From Marinomonas rhodophyticola (GTDB lineage Bacteria; Pseudomonadota; Gammaproteobacteria; Pseudomonadales; Marinomonadaceae), in contig NZ_JAPEUL010000004.1 of assembly GCF_026113935.1 (NCBI RefSeq), forward strand, positions 1 through 64,000: a stretch of 64,000 bases of DNA, given 5' to 3'. This document shows, piece after piece, positions 1-12,543 of this stretch. A program made the position numbers and the translations under genes. Every line of letters begins with the position of its first letter. The first letter of the stretch is position 1. Below the pieces are notes generated by a model, which worked only from the letters and a program-made list of their open reading frames with translations, did not search any database and was not told where the DNA came from.

Positions 1-4
1 GAAG

Positions 5-37
5 GCCCTGATAGCTAACGCTGTCAGGGCTTTTTTT
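5..37 (+). terminator. Rho-independent terminator
   Basis: The stem GCCCTGA/TCAGGGC is extended inward by AGC/GCT and followed by seven T. It ends a transcript that enters from before the window. Confidence 0.85.
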
Positions 38-148
38 CGTCTCAAAGAAAGGGGCCGAGGTGCATCACCATCACCTTGGTATTCGCTTCGCTTTTGACGA
101 CCTAAAGGCCGACAGGTTATTCGATTTTTGTAGGTCGTGGCTTTAGCC

Positions 149-1426
149 TTAAGGATCCCCACATTTATTTCTAGCACTTGGTTTCCAATAGAAGAAGGTC
201 TAACGCCTCAAATAACATTTTTTCTGTTATTTCATAACGGGAGGTTTTCAGGATCCTTTTGGCTAAATAGCAATAAGACAATACTCGCCTCGTTGTTATC
301 GTATTTGATTGGAAATGACGATGATAACCTTGCATCTCTGCCGCTTTCCCAATGACGTAAAGGCACCATTGAGCAAGTAAGGCAATTAACAGGAGGGTTT
401 GTAATCGCTCAATAGATTGGCTTCGGCTACGTTTTAGTCCTAGCCCATAATATTCGTTCTTCGTGTCTCGGAATGCTTCTCCGATAGTCATTCTGCGCTT
501 ATAAATATTGACTAGAGCAAGAGGAGGAAACTCGCCTTTTGGCAAGTTACTGACTAGAAACCAAGGCTCTCTGTTTGCTTTAGAGCACTTCTTATAATTG
601 TTACAGTTTGGTCTTTTAACGGGTTTGCTTTTTTTCTTTGTAGGGCGTGGACTTTTATACAAAACACCACGACAAGGCCATTGTTGTTGTTTTGATAGAC
701 GCAAGCCGGACAACTCCATTGGTTTTGTGGTGGCTTGATGATGATAACCGTCAACGAGAGTCCATTGTGGTCGTTTATCCGTTTGGCATTTTACCGTTCC
801 ACGTGTACGTGCAAGCCAATACCAATCTAATTGCTCTATTGCTTTGAACCACGGAACCTTAAATCCTGCGTCCGTGCAGATAATAGGGGTACAGTCAGAG
901 GGAAGTATTTGCTTTAAATTATTTAAGAAGTCGACATGTCTTTTATGATTATTCATAGCTCCTTCAGGGTGTACTTCTTCATATAAAGTGAAAGCTCTTC
1001 CCTGAAAGGCCACTGAGGCGCGCAGTAAAACAAAGCTAAAATCATAAACACTTGACCAATCAACAATGATGGGCAAGAACTCTTGTGCAGAAAAGTGAGA
1101 GGCAAGGGTCTTATAAAATTGATTTCGGCATTGGTGTAATTGGATGTTTCCTAACAGTCGATCAACTCGTTTAATGCAATATTTTTCAATGACGTTAGCG
1201 TCTTCTCCTAGTTTTCTACCAATTGCCGTTAGGCTTAATCTGGCGCCTTCTTTAACGGAGGATACTGCATCTGATAAAGCTGTATAGGTTCGCTTATCAA
1301 TGGAGATTGAATTGTCAGGAAGTAAACTCGATAATAACAATGTGATGCCCCTTGTCTGGCTTATTTTTTGGCGAAAATAGTTTAACCAACAAGTGGGCAT
1401 CACTCTATATTTGTGGGGATCCTTAA
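149..1426 (-). mobile_element. IS4-family insertion sequence, copy 1
   Basis: This is a 1278-base element bounded by 15-base perfect terminal inverted repeats TTAAGGATCCCCACA. It is flanked by a 10-base target duplication GGCTTTAGCC (139-148 and 1427-1436). It carries one transposase gene on the minus strand. It differs from copy 2 at only a few bases. The element ends and the duplication are read directly from the sequence. Confidence 0.93.
171..1403 (-). CDS. IS4-family transposase, catalytic Glu replaced
   Basis: This 410-residue DDE transposase would cut and join the ends of its own element. Asp115 and Asp178 sit in the expected hydrophobic strands (IVDWS and ICTDAG). The C-terminal Y-x2-R-x3-E-x6-K signature starts at Tyr301. 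In this copy residue 308, the catalytic Glu of that signature, is Gly (position 481 is C where copy 2 has T at 1817). It also has Ala105 where copy 2 has Ser. The protein is therefore full length but probably inactive, and could be moved only by an enzyme supplied by copy 2. Start is the first of two adjacent Met codons; either may be used. Confidence 0.9.
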   Translation of the reverse strand: MMPTCWLNYFRQKISQTRGITLLLSSLLPDNSISIDKRTYTALSDAVSSVKEGARLSLTAIGRKLGEDANVIEKYCIKRVDRLLGNIQLHQCRNQFYKTLASHFSAQEFLPIIVDWSSVYDFSFVLLRASVAFQGRAFTLYEEVHPEGAMNNHKRHVDFLNNLKQILPSDCTPIICTDAGFKVPWFKAIEQLDWYWLARTRGTVKCQTDKRPQWTLVDGYHHQATTKPMELSGLRLSKQQQWPCRGVLYKSPRPTKKKSKPVKRPNCNNYKKCSKANREPWFLVSNLPKGEFPPLALVNIYKRRMTIGEAFRDTKNEYYGLGLKRSRSQSIERLQTLLLIALLAQWCLYVIGKAAEMQGYHRHFQSNTITTRRVLSYCYLAKRILKTSRYEITEKMLFEALDLLLLETKC

Positions 1427-1484
1427 GGCTTTAGCCCGACAAGACATGATGTGTTGTCGCGAGCTTTTTTGACGGCCTGAAGAC

Positions 1485-2762
1485 TTAAGGATCCCCACAT
1501 TTATTTCTAGCACTTGGTTTCCAATAGAAGAAGGTCTAACGCCTCAAATAACATTTTTTCTGTTATTTCATAACGAGAGGTTTTCAGGATCCTTTTGGCT
1601 AAATAGCAATAAGACAATACTCGCCTCGTTGTTATCGTATTTGATTGGAAATGACGATGATAACCTTGCATCTCTGCCGCTTTCCCAATGACGTAAAGGC
1701 ACCATTGAGCAAGTAAGGCAATTAACAGAAGGGTTTGTAATCGCTCAATAGATTGGCTTCGGCTACGTTTTAGTCCTAGCCCATAATATTCGTTCTTCGT
1801 GTCTCGGAATGCTTCTTCGATAGTCATTCTGCGCTTATAAATATTGACTAGAGCAAGAGGAGGAAACTCGCCTTTTGGCAAGTTACTGACTAGAAACCAA
1901 GGCTCTCTGTTTGCTTTAGAGCACTTCTTATAATTGTTACAGTTTGGTCTTTTAACGGGTTTGCTTTTTTTCTTTGTAGGGCGTGGACTTTTATACAAAA
2001 CACCACGACAAGGCCATTGTTGTTGTTTTGATAGACGCAAGCCGGACAACTCCATTGGTTTTGTGGTGGCTTGATGATGATAACCGTCAACGAGAGTCCA
2101 TTGTGGTCGTTTATCCGTTTGGCATTTTACCGTTCCACGTGTACGTGCAAGCCAATACCAATCTAATTGCTCTATTGCTTTGAACCACGGAACCTTAAAT
2201 CCTGCGTCCGTGCAGATAATAGGGGTACAGTCAGAGGGAAGTATTTGCTTTAAATTATTTAAGAAGTCGACATGTCTTTTATGATTATTCATAGCTCCTT
2301 CAGGGTGTACTTCTTCATATAAAGTGAAAGCTCTTCCCTGAAAGGCCACTGAGGCGCGCAGTAAAACAAAGCTAAAATCATAAACACTTGACCAATCAAC
2401 AATGATGGGCAAGAACTCTTGTGAAGAAAAGTGAGAGGCAAGGGTCTTATAAAATTGATTTCGGCATTGGTGTAATTGGATGTTTCCTAACAGTCGATCA
2501 ACTCGTTTAATGCAATATTTTTCAATGACGTTAGCGTCTTCTCCTAGTTTTCTACCAATTGCCGTTAGGCTTAATCTGGCGCCTTCTTTAACGGAGGATA
2601 CTGCATCTGATAAAGCTGTATAGGTTCGCTTATCAATGGAGATTGAATTGTCAGGAAGTAAACTTGATAATAACAATGTGATGCCCCTTGTCTGGCTTAT
2701 TTTTTGGCGAAAATAGTTTAACCAACAAGTGGGCATCACTCTATATTTGTGGGGATCCTTAA
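1485..2762 (-). mobile_element. IS4-family insertion sequence, copy 2
   Basis: This is a second 1278-base copy with the same 15-base terminal repeats. It has its own 10-base target duplication GCCTGAAGAC (1475-1484 and 2763-2772). The different duplication shows an insertion event independent of copy 1, only about 48 bases away in the original target. Its transposase has an intact catalytic triad. Confidence 0.93.
1507..2739 (-). CDS. IS4-family transposase, intact triad
   Basis: This is a 410-residue DDE transposase of the IS4 family. Asp115, Asp178 and Glu308 are all present, and the Y-x2-R-x3-E-x6-K signature is complete (Tyr301, Arg304, Glu308, Lys315). A Lys/Arg-rich stretch at about 255-275 may contact DNA. 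It differs from copy 1 by two residues (Ser105, Glu308). It is the likely source of activity for both copies. The gene fills the element, leaving about 22 bases on each side for the terminal repeats. Confidence 0.93.
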   Translation of the reverse strand: MMPTCWLNYFRQKISQTRGITLLLSSLLPDNSISIDKRTYTALSDAVSSVKEGARLSLTAIGRKLGEDANVIEKYCIKRVDRLLGNIQLHQCRNQFYKTLASHFSSQEFLPIIVDWSSVYDFSFVLLRASVAFQGRAFTLYEEVHPEGAMNNHKRHVDFLNNLKQILPSDCTPIICTDAGFKVPWFKAIEQLDWYWLARTRGTVKCQTDKRPQWTLVDGYHHQATTKPMELSGLRLSKQQQWPCRGVLYKSPRPTKKKSKPVKRPNCNNYKKCSKANREPWFLVSNLPKGEFPPLALVNIYKRRMTIEEAFRDTKNEYYGLGLKRSRSQSIERLQTLLLIALLAQWCLYVIGKAAEMQGYHRHFQSNTITTRRVLSYCYLAKRILKTSRYEITEKMLFEALDLLLLETKC

Positions 2763-2781
2763 GCCTGAAGACCGACCTACA

Positions 2782-3025
2782 GGGTTTTAACTATATATCA
2801 CCCTAGTATTCGCTTCGCTTGCGCCTGTTTCGCAGGCTCTACGCGTCAGCGCGAATCCAACACCAAGGCGATTGTTGTGCATTTTTTCAAAAATTTGATT
2901 TATATAGTTTTTGTCGAATAAATGCCGACCTGCAGATACTGCGTGATGTGCCGCTATACGCTTTTATCAGCATATTCTATCTCCACTGATTAGCTAATCG
3001 CTGAATCTGATGTTTGTGAAAGAGG
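2782..3025. other. Intergenic stretch with repeat remnants
   Basis: No gene is seen. It holds the right arm of the outer inverted repeat, plus a small hairpin-forming GCGCCTG/CAGGC tract near 2830-2846. Confidence 0.5.
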
Positions 3026-3960
3026 CTAAAATCGAGGTAAAGAGTTGGCCTCTTCTTTCAGCCATTGCTTTAGGTGTCTGATTGCGTCTTCATTTTTACG
3101 ACTTTCTTTGTACGCTAAATGAAAGTTGTCACCTGTTTTGAACGCTTGGCAAGGTAATCGTGTGAGTGGTGTTTCTTCGTATTTCTCATTCATCATATAG
3201 TCATTAACGAGTGCAATGCCAAGTGAGTGTTTTGCGGCTTCATATGCGAGCATGAGGTGACTAAAGCGGTGAAATTGTATTGTACTTGGTAGAGGCTGCT
3301 TTAAATTTGCAAACCATCGTCTCCAATCCTCTGTATGACGATCATAGATGCTATATGAGGTGATAAGTGGAAATTGTGCCAGTAAGCTTGGCGTTGCTTT
3401 TAGTTTGTCACTTAATTCTTGAGTTGAGGTGATATTTAGTTTGTTTTTAATGGTTTCAAAATATTGGTGACTACATACTGGAAAAAGCTCCTCTTGATAT
3501 AAAGATTCAAATAAGAACCCTCTTTTTCTTTTTCAACGGTGATAAAAAAGTCTGCCGTTCTGTCTGATAAATCTGGAGAGTGGTGGCTCATTTCTATACT
3601 CAGCTCTAAGCTTGGGTGTAGACGTTTAAGTTCTGGTAGTCTGGGGATTAGCCAGTAGACGGCAAACGAGCTGTACACGGCCAGTCTTATATGTGTTTTC
3701 TGTACACCCTTCAGACGATTTGTGGCTTCGTTTATTTGCAGTAATGAGCTGCTGATGGCATCTAAATACTGCTTACCTTCTTTGGTGAGTTCTAGGTTTC
3801 TACCTTGGCGATGAAAAAGGCTTTCTCCTAGATAGTTTTCAAGAATTCTTATCTGATGGGATACGGCGCTCTGGCTCACATTTAGCTCGTTGGCTGCTAA
3901 TGAGAAGCTGTTAAGTCGAGCCACTGTCTCAAACACAGGTAGGGATTTTAAAGGCGTCAT
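3026..3960 (-). CDS. LysR-family regulator (frameshifted as given)
   Basis: This is a GcvA-like LysR transcription factor of about 311 residues once repaired. The N-terminal winged helix-turn-helix includes the LNVSQSAVSHQIRILE recognition region at about residues 25-40. A periplasmic-binding-type effector domain follows. The reading frame breaks near 3510 in TATTTGAA, where one more T restores a continuous effector domain down to the stop at 3026. I chose the ATG at 3960 because family proteins begin just before the HTH; an upstream in-frame ATG at 4002 adds 14 unlikely residues. It is divergent from the DMT exporter, about 100 bases apart, and probably controls it. Confidence 0.85.
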
Positions 3961-4064
3961 ATTTATTATCCAAATAACTAATACTGGGTTTGAATATATC
4001 ACTTTATCTAATGATGTAAACTTACTAAGCTACTGTGAATTTGAATACTTTGTAGGAGAGTTGT

Positions 4065-4952
4065 GTGTCGGGTCGTACCGTTAGTAGTGCTATTTTTGTA
4101 TTAGTATTAGGCAGTTTTTTTGCTACCCTGTGTGACACTTTTATCAAAATGGCAGGCTCTGATGTGGCTATTTTTCAGTTCACTTTTCTGCGTGCTGTTT
4201 TTATGTGCCTCATTCTTTGTCCTATTGTGGCGTTTAGGTTTCGTCACTACGCAAAATCGACCGCTTTTTTAGGGCTAAAGCTTCATTTTATTCGCGGTAA
4301 TATGTGGGTGTTGGCGGCTGTTTTATTGGTCCTTTCTTTGGCGGAACTATCATTGGCAACGGCTAATGCGGTGTTTTATACCGCCCCGATTTTTATTATG
4401 CTTTTGGGGGCTTTTTTCTATAAAGAGCGATTAACAGTGGATGTTGTGTTCGCCGCGGTTCTTGGCTTTATTGGTATTTTAGTGATACTGAGGCCGACAG
4501 AGGTTAGCTCTGGTATGGTGAGTGCCATTCTGTTTGCGATTGTGCTTGCTACAAATAGCTTGTTAATTAAGCGTCTACCGCAGCAACAAGATATGCTATA
4601 TGGCTTATTCGTGACCCAGCTCTTTGCGTTGCCATTGGCTGGAGGATTGGCTTTTTGGGAGGGGGCTGCGTTTCAGTTGGATGTATTAATGTATTCGGCT
4701 TTGTCGTCGATATGCTCAATTTTATATAGCGTATCGTGTCTAGTCGGGTATCGATATGTTGCATCAAGTCAGGTAACCAGTGCTGAGTATTCCGGATTGA
4801 TTTTTGCTTTCCTGATTGGTTGGTGGTTTTTTGGTGAAGCGCCAGATTTAGGTTTGTTTGTTGGTTCTTTTTTCGTTATAGCGCCTTTGCTTTATTTGAG
4901 TCATAAGGACATTAGACGCTTACGGAAGGAGCAGTTGTTGTCTAATACCCGA

Positions 4953-4973
<21 letters not shown>
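4065..4973 (+). CDS. EamA/DMT-family transporter
   Basis: This 302-residue inner-membrane protein has about ten hydrophobic segments in two EamA repeats. The family exports or imports small metabolites, amino acids or drugs; the substrate cannot be read from the sequence. Translation starts at GTG (4065) with AGGAG six bases upstream. It is divergent from the LysR regulator. Its last 21 bases overlap tail-to-tail with the convergent TetR gene. Confidence 0.85.
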
Positions 4974-7708
<2,735 letters not shown>

Positions 7709-7785
7709 TGCCGTAAACTCATTGCTTGAGTGGTTGGCTTAAAAAATCGGGCTATACCACTCTAGTCATTTTTTGCGTTCAGAAG

Positions 7786-8173
7786 TTAGACTAACACTTG
7801 CCGAGTAGTGGCAATGTGCTCATGAATTTGATCTTCAATACCTGAATCAATCATGGCTTTTGGACGGCAATCGTATGGGTAGGCCATTTTCGGTGTGGTA
7901 CCAAATAATCGACAGATTAATGGGCGTTCATCATACACTTCTCAACCACTTGGTCCCAAGTGAACACAATTAAGCTCTTTTAAAACGGCGTTACGCTCAG
8001 CGTCTGATTTAACTGGTAGGCGCAACATTTCCTCTGAAGAGGCTGTGACAGCACCGCAACAATTGTGACAGCTTGGTTTGCATTCAAACGTCGGGATGCG
8101 TTCATGCAGTCTTCCAATGATGTCTCTGTCGTAAGTTATGTATTGTTGCCTTTCGTGTCGAGTTGTTTAGCAT
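7786..8173 (-). pseudogene. YkgJ-family cysteine-cluster protein, broken by an in-frame TGA
   Basis: On the minus strand a reading frame gives HERIPTFECKPSCHNCCGAV, then LNCVHLGPSG, a TGA (7942-7944), then EVYDERPLICRLFGT, and ends TTRQVLV at 7786. This is the Zn/Fe-chelating YkgJ (UPF0153) pattern CxxxCxxCC plus later Cys residues. The TGA stands exactly where the family has Cys before the V-Y-x-E-R-P stretch. The 5' end is unclear: ATG 8173 is in another frame and needs a one-base correction. It is either a sequence error, a true pseudogene, or much less likely a selenocysteine codon. Function in the family is unknown. Confidence 0.65.
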
Positions 8174-8326
8174 TATTGCTGATGTTTATAATCAAGTATT
8201 TTATAAAAATTATGTAAATCGCTTTATCCAGTTGAGTATTGTTGTAACTTATCACTATAAAATACGTGATTGAAGTAGAGGTTGTTGGTGAATGGATTTA
8301 GCAGCGTATTGTTTGAGTTGAGATTT

Positions 8327-9780
8327 ATGCCGATATTTGAAGTATTGCTTGAATGGGTTAGCTTTCACTGGGTAACTATTATCGTCGTGTTGCATATTGG
8401 TTTGTCTGCTGTGACATCCTTGCATGTGCTGCTGTTCAAAGAAAACGAACGTACTTCTCTTGCTTGGATAGGTTTGGTGATATTTTCGCCTGTCTTAGGC
8501 AGTTTGTTCTACTGGTTGTTTGGCATAAACCGCATTAGGCGTATAGCAAAGAGAGAGCACCCTCAAACGCTCAAACAAGACTTCCGCTATAAAGAGGATT
8601 GTATTGATTTTCATTGCCTACCTGAAAACTGGCATTCCTCTGTTATCGCGGGGTACGCTATTCATCCAGTGAATTATGTTGATGATAATAGTATTGAGCC
8701 CTTGTTAACGGCGATAATGCTTATCCTGCGATGATAAAATCGATTCAAGCTGCAAAACATCACATAGTTTTATCAAGTTATATTTTTGATTACGACTCAC
8801 TTGGACGTCAATTCGTTAACGCACTAGCGCAAGCGCAGCAGCGTGGTGTGTTAGTGCATGTTTTGTTAGATGGTATTGGAGTTGGTTACAGCTGGCGTAA
8901 ATCAGATAGGGCATTAAAGAAACGAGGTGTGAGAACGGCACAATTTTTACCTGCGATTTCGTTTACAAGCATTCGTTTTATTAACCTAAGAAACCACAGG
9001 AAAATACTCTGTGTTGATGGTGAAGAAGCTTATATTGGTGGCATGAATATCAGTAAAAGTAATCTGGTTAAGTCTGCAAAACACCCGATTGATGATGTTC
9101 ATTTTAAGGTGGTGGGCTCTGTTATTGATCAAATTAGCCAAGTTTTTATAGAGGACTGGTTCTTTGCTACAAGAGAGTTGATTCAATTTCCTTCCTATAG
9201 CCCAAGCACTCTGAAGGTAAAAAATGATAAATCTGTTGTCGCTAGAGTTATTCAAGATGGCCCGGATGAGCATCATAATAGGATACGTTGGACACTAATT
9301 AACGCACTCGTTTGTGCGCAGAAAAGCGTTAAAATCATCACTCCCTATTTTATTCCTGATCAAACATTAATGACATCGCTTCATGCCGCAGCTTTGCGTG
9401 GCGTGTCTGTTGAAATTATTGTGCCTGAGCACAGTAATATTCTATTTGTAGATTGGGTTATGGAAGCCAATTATCCAAGAATTATAGAGCATGGTATAAA
9501 AATATATAAAAATAAGCGGCCGTTTGATCACAGCAAAATAGTGCTTATTGATGATGTCTGGTCATTCATAGGTTCTACTAACTGGGATGCCAGAAGTTTA
9601 GAGTTCAACTTCGAAATCAATTTAGAATGTTTTGATACGGATCTGAATGCGCAGCTGACGGAATTATTTGAGTCCAAGAAATTCAACGCTGAAGGTGTGG
9701 TAGAAGAGGATGTTCGAGGTTTATCCATCTATAAGAAAATCCGTAATAACCTATTTCGTTTGTTTTCTCCGTATTTGTAA
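8327..9780 (+). CDS. cls: Cardiolipin synthase, phospholipase D family (frameshifted as given)
   Basis: This ClsA-like membrane enzyme of about 484 residues joins phosphatidylglycerols into cardiolipin. Two N-terminal transmembrane segments form a PLDc_N domain. Two HKD motifs follow: NHRKILCVD near 8990 and DHSKIVLID near 9530. The frame breaks at 8707-8709 (TTAACGG); one more A gives LLNGDNAYPAM and a continuous protein. ATG 8327 is preferred; an upstream TTG at 8282 is possible. The EEP gene follows 47 bases later and may be cotranscribed. Confidence 0.88.
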
Positions 9781-9827
9781 TCCGAATTCTTGTTCGTTGT
9801 TGTTATCATTTTTAAAGGCTATTTTTT

Positions 9828-10604
9828 ATGATGAAAAGTCGTTATAGCACTGTTGAGTCGTTAAAAATAATGGGAAGCGCTTCGAAACAGGTGATAGGGC
9901 CAGATATTAAGGTATTGTTGTGGAATGTGTTTAAATGCAAACGAAAGGGTTGGCAGAATGATTTTACTTCTCTCATTGACGATAAAGATTTAATCCTGTT
10001 GCAAGAAGCCATTCTAAACTCGCCCTTTGACGGAATGTTTAACCATTCTTCGCAACATCAGTGGATTATGGCGAGCAGCTTTAAAAACGTAAAGTCTAAC
10101 ATTGAAACGGGAGTTAAAACCGGATCAAGCGTTATGGCAAATAAGCATTTTTTTTCAGCATCTACTCATAGTGAGCCTATTACTAAAACTAAAAAAATGG
10201 TGTTAGCAACCGAGTATCCGTTAGCAAGTACAACAGAACCTACCCTTGAGCAGTCGCTGCTCGTTATCAATACTCACATGATTAACTTTGTTTCTTTCGA
10301 AAAATTCAGCGCGCATCTTGATCAAGCTTTTCAGGCTCTAGAGCATCATAGTGGCCCGATATTATTGGCCGGTGACTTTAATACTTGGAACAAAAAAAGA
10401 ATGCAGTATTTTGATGAGCTAGCTATGTCATGCTCGTTAAAAGAAGTTGATATCACTCGTCAGCCAAGGCTAGGTCATTTATTTCGTCATCTTGATCACA
10501 TTTATTGCCGCGGATTAGGCGTTGTTGACGTGCATGTTCACACAGATATCCATTCGTCTGATCATTACCCAATCAGTTTGTCACTTCGTCTCGCAGATGA
10601 TTAG
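9828..10604 (+). CDS. Endonuclease/exonuclease/phosphatase-family protein
   Basis: This 258-residue protein has the EEP (DNase I-like) fold, similar to YafD. Visible active-site pieces are ILLQEA (Glu metal ligand), NTHM, LLAGDFNTW, LDHIYC and SSDHYPI near the C terminus. The family includes nucleases and phospholipid or phosphoinositide phosphatases, so the substrate is open. It directly follows cardiolipin synthase, which hints at membrane lipid work but does not prove it. Two adjacent ATG codons (9828, 9831) could start it. Confidence 0.8.
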   Translation: MMKSRYSTVESLKIMGSASKQVIGPDIKVLLWNVFKCKRKGWQNDFTSLIDDKDLILLQEAILNSPFDGMFNHSSQHQWIMASSFKNVKSNIETGVKTGSSVMANKHFFSASTHSEPITKTKKMVLATEYPLASTTEPTLEQSLLVINTHMINFVSFEKFSAHLDQAFQALEHHSGPILLAGDFNTWNKKRMQYFDELAMSCSLKEVDITRQPRLGHLFRHLDHIYCRGLGVVDVHVHTDIHSSDHYPISLSLRLADD

Positions 10605-10636
10605 CTTTTTATATAGGCTAATCATTGTCGATTTTT

Positions 10637-11988
10637 TTACGCATTATCTAATAGTTTGCTCAAGGCTTGTAGGCGGATGGAGACTTCCTTTCTGTCCAAG
10701 TCTATTAGTTGCTGTTGCTCTAATCCATGTTCGATCATGAGCTTTTGATGACGGACAAAGGACCAATGAGTTGCATAATTTGCTTGTTCAGCAATACGAA
10801 TCAAACCTTCTAATTGACGCAAACGCACTGCTAGGCAAGATTGTGAATATTGGCGAATTTGGTCAAAGGCGATATTGGCTAGGGTTTCAAATGATGTCGT
10901 TTTGTAGGTTACTCGTTCTACTCCTTCCTCATCATAGGTGATGCCTTCAGGGAAGTTTTTTTGAGTCAAATCACAAATCGTTGCGGTGAGTTTATCTATG
11001 CAGGCGATGGCTGAATAGGGGTCATTTATGCCGGGTGATAGGGTCTCTCAAGGCGATTTCAACCAGTTGGTGCACTGCAAACTCTGGGTCTTGTATTGGG
11101 GTGCGTTTTGGGTATCAACGTAAAGCACTCGTGCAGTGTTTGTTTATCCTCTTCTGAAAAGTTTTCGATGTCACTTTTCATCACAATCATGCGGTTGACG
11201 ACAAAATCGCCTGGATTGACTGTGATATTCAGATGGCCATCTAGTTTGCACATTAAATCGGTTAAATCTGAGTAATTAATTGCTTGAATATAACCACATG
11301 AATGGCTTTTGAAATTGAACTGCTTGTTGTTTTCTGTTTGCGTTGACTCTTGAGTTTGGCTTTTGTTCCTTGAGGAGCAGGTGTCTTCTTCCTCTTTTTG
11401 CTGTTTAAAGATTTGGTTAATGCTGTCTTGCAGCTCTTTATAAACATTGTCTATGACACTGTCAGATTGCAGATTGAGAGAAACGTGGTGAATAAAATAG
11501 ATAAGCAAAAGAATGCCGAACATCGTCATTAATATTGCGCCAGCAATAGTAAGCCCTGGAAGAAAAGCACCACCGGCAAAATCATCAGTTGTTCTAACCA
11601 GAATCAAGCAGTAAACAAATAAAGATATAAAAATACCAAGTACGACTTGGGTGCTAGAGTCTTCCATAAAATTGCGAATTAATCTCGGTCCAAACTGCGA
11701 CGAGGCGTTGGTAAGGGCAACTATGGTAATGGAAAACGTGATACTTACTACCGTCATCACACTGCTCGCGACGGTAGTAAGAAGGTCTCGAGTGATGCTT
11801 GCATCGGCGTGGTATAAGAAATTTAGCCAATTTAACGAGTTTAGCCCAGCGTATAGATCAATCAGCAGCAGTGATATACAGCTTAAAATGGTGAGCGATA
11901 AAATCAGGCATGGTGTAAACCAGAAACTGGTTTTAGCGGTATCGTACACTTTTAATATTTTAGTGTTTTTAATCATTGGTAATGGCAA
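10637..11988 (-). CDS. DUF2254 membrane protein (two frame breaks)
   Basis: This predicted inner-membrane protein is about 449 residues once repaired. Four hydrophobic segments in the N-terminal half (with the conserved SVMTVVSITFSITIVALTNAS stretch) place it in DUF2254; the function is unknown. One extra A in AAAA near 11109 and one extra base in GAGACCC (plus strand 11041-11047) break the frame. Removing both gives a continuous ALSPGINDPYSAIACIDKL region. Start is TTG 11988 with AAGGA nine bases upstream, or ATG 11976. It lies 36 bases behind the coiled-coil gene and probably shares its transcript. Confidence 0.75.
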
Positions 11989-12024
11989 AAGGATACGTCC
12001 TTGTGTGTTGTTGGAAATTTGCGG

Positions 12025-12543
12025 CTACTGGCTTTTTTCGTTCGGTTCTCCCGTTTTGAGTAACTTCAATAAATCTTCTCTTTTTATACTGCCTTTTAGT
12101 GCGAGATCTAATTGATATTGGTATTCGTTATTCCAGTCCGTTGTTCTAGGACTGAGTGCAGATAGGTCGCTCATGGCGGATTTCATGACTTTTAGGTAAG
12201 CCTGAATATTTTGTTCTTGATTGATTAAGATATTTTTTAGAGCCGTCGCGCTACTGTGTCTTAGGTAAAGCTTTAGTGTTTCATTTTGTTCTTCAATGGT
12301 TTGTATCTTGATATCTTGTTGAGACTGTATTTTCTGTATGTTGAGTAATTGTTCTTCATGAGTGCTCAGTTTGTTGAGGGTTTCAACATCTTCTTGGGAT
12401 TGAAGTAGAAAGTAGGTCACGCCAGAAGAAGCGCAAACACTCAATAGGAAACAGGATAAAAAAGCGACTATAGGTATTTTGCTTTTTTTGGGAGTCGGCT
12501 CTTCTACCTCCACTTTTTTATCGACAATAGGTTTTTGTGGCAT
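12025..12543 (-). CDS. Membrane-anchored coiled-coil protein, unknown function
   Basis: The 172 residues comprise a Lys/Glu/Pro-rich N terminus, one transmembrane helix at about 25-48, then a Gln/Glu-rich coiled coil at about 55-100 and a small C-terminal domain. I do not recognise a family. ATG 12543 has an AAGGAGG ribosome site. It is first in a two-gene unit with the DUF2254 protein, so the two may form one envelope complex (inference). Confidence 0.7.
   Translation of the reverse strand: MPQKPIVDKKVEVEEPTPKKSKIPIVAFLSCFLLSVCASSGVTYFLLQSQEDVETLNKLSTHEEQLLNIQKIQSQQDIKIQTIEEQNETLKLYLRHSSATALKNILINQEQNIQAYLKVMKSAMSDLSALSPRTTDWNNEYQYQLDLALKGSIKREDLLKLLKTGEPNEKSQ

Larger units (their letters stand above)
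129..2781. repeat. Palindromic intergenic repeat split by two IS elements
   Basis: If both IS elements and one copy of each target duplication are removed, a short palindrome-like unit of about 80 bases remains. It starts TGTAGGTCG (129-137), ends CGACCTACA (2773-2781), and has an inner CGACAA...TTGTCG pair at about 1437-1460. This resembles the TGTAGGTCGGGCTTTAGCCCGACA-like repeats common between genes in marine gammaproteobacteria (recalled, not searched). Confidence 0.6.
61..2881. repeat. Outer imperfect inverted repeat around the IS region
   Basis: Bases about 61-95 (TGCATCACCATCACCTTGG then TATTCGC) match, in inverted orientation, bases about 2847-2881 (GCGAAT then CCAAGGCGATTGTTGTGCA), with mismatches. 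A second related TATTCGCTTCGCTT tract sits at about 2807-2820. This looks like a dispersed intergenic repeat into which other elements went. Only the two arms are meant, not the whole span. Confidence 0.45.

Noticed and set aside
554-2183. Small open frames on both strands inside the two IS elements
   Set aside because: They overlap the transposase in other frames and occur twice only because the IS occurs twice; they are shadows.
7942-7944. Confident selenocysteine call
   Set aside because: No good bacterial SECIS-like hairpin is visible just after the TGA, and the sequence is error-prone; kept only as a low-confidence idea.
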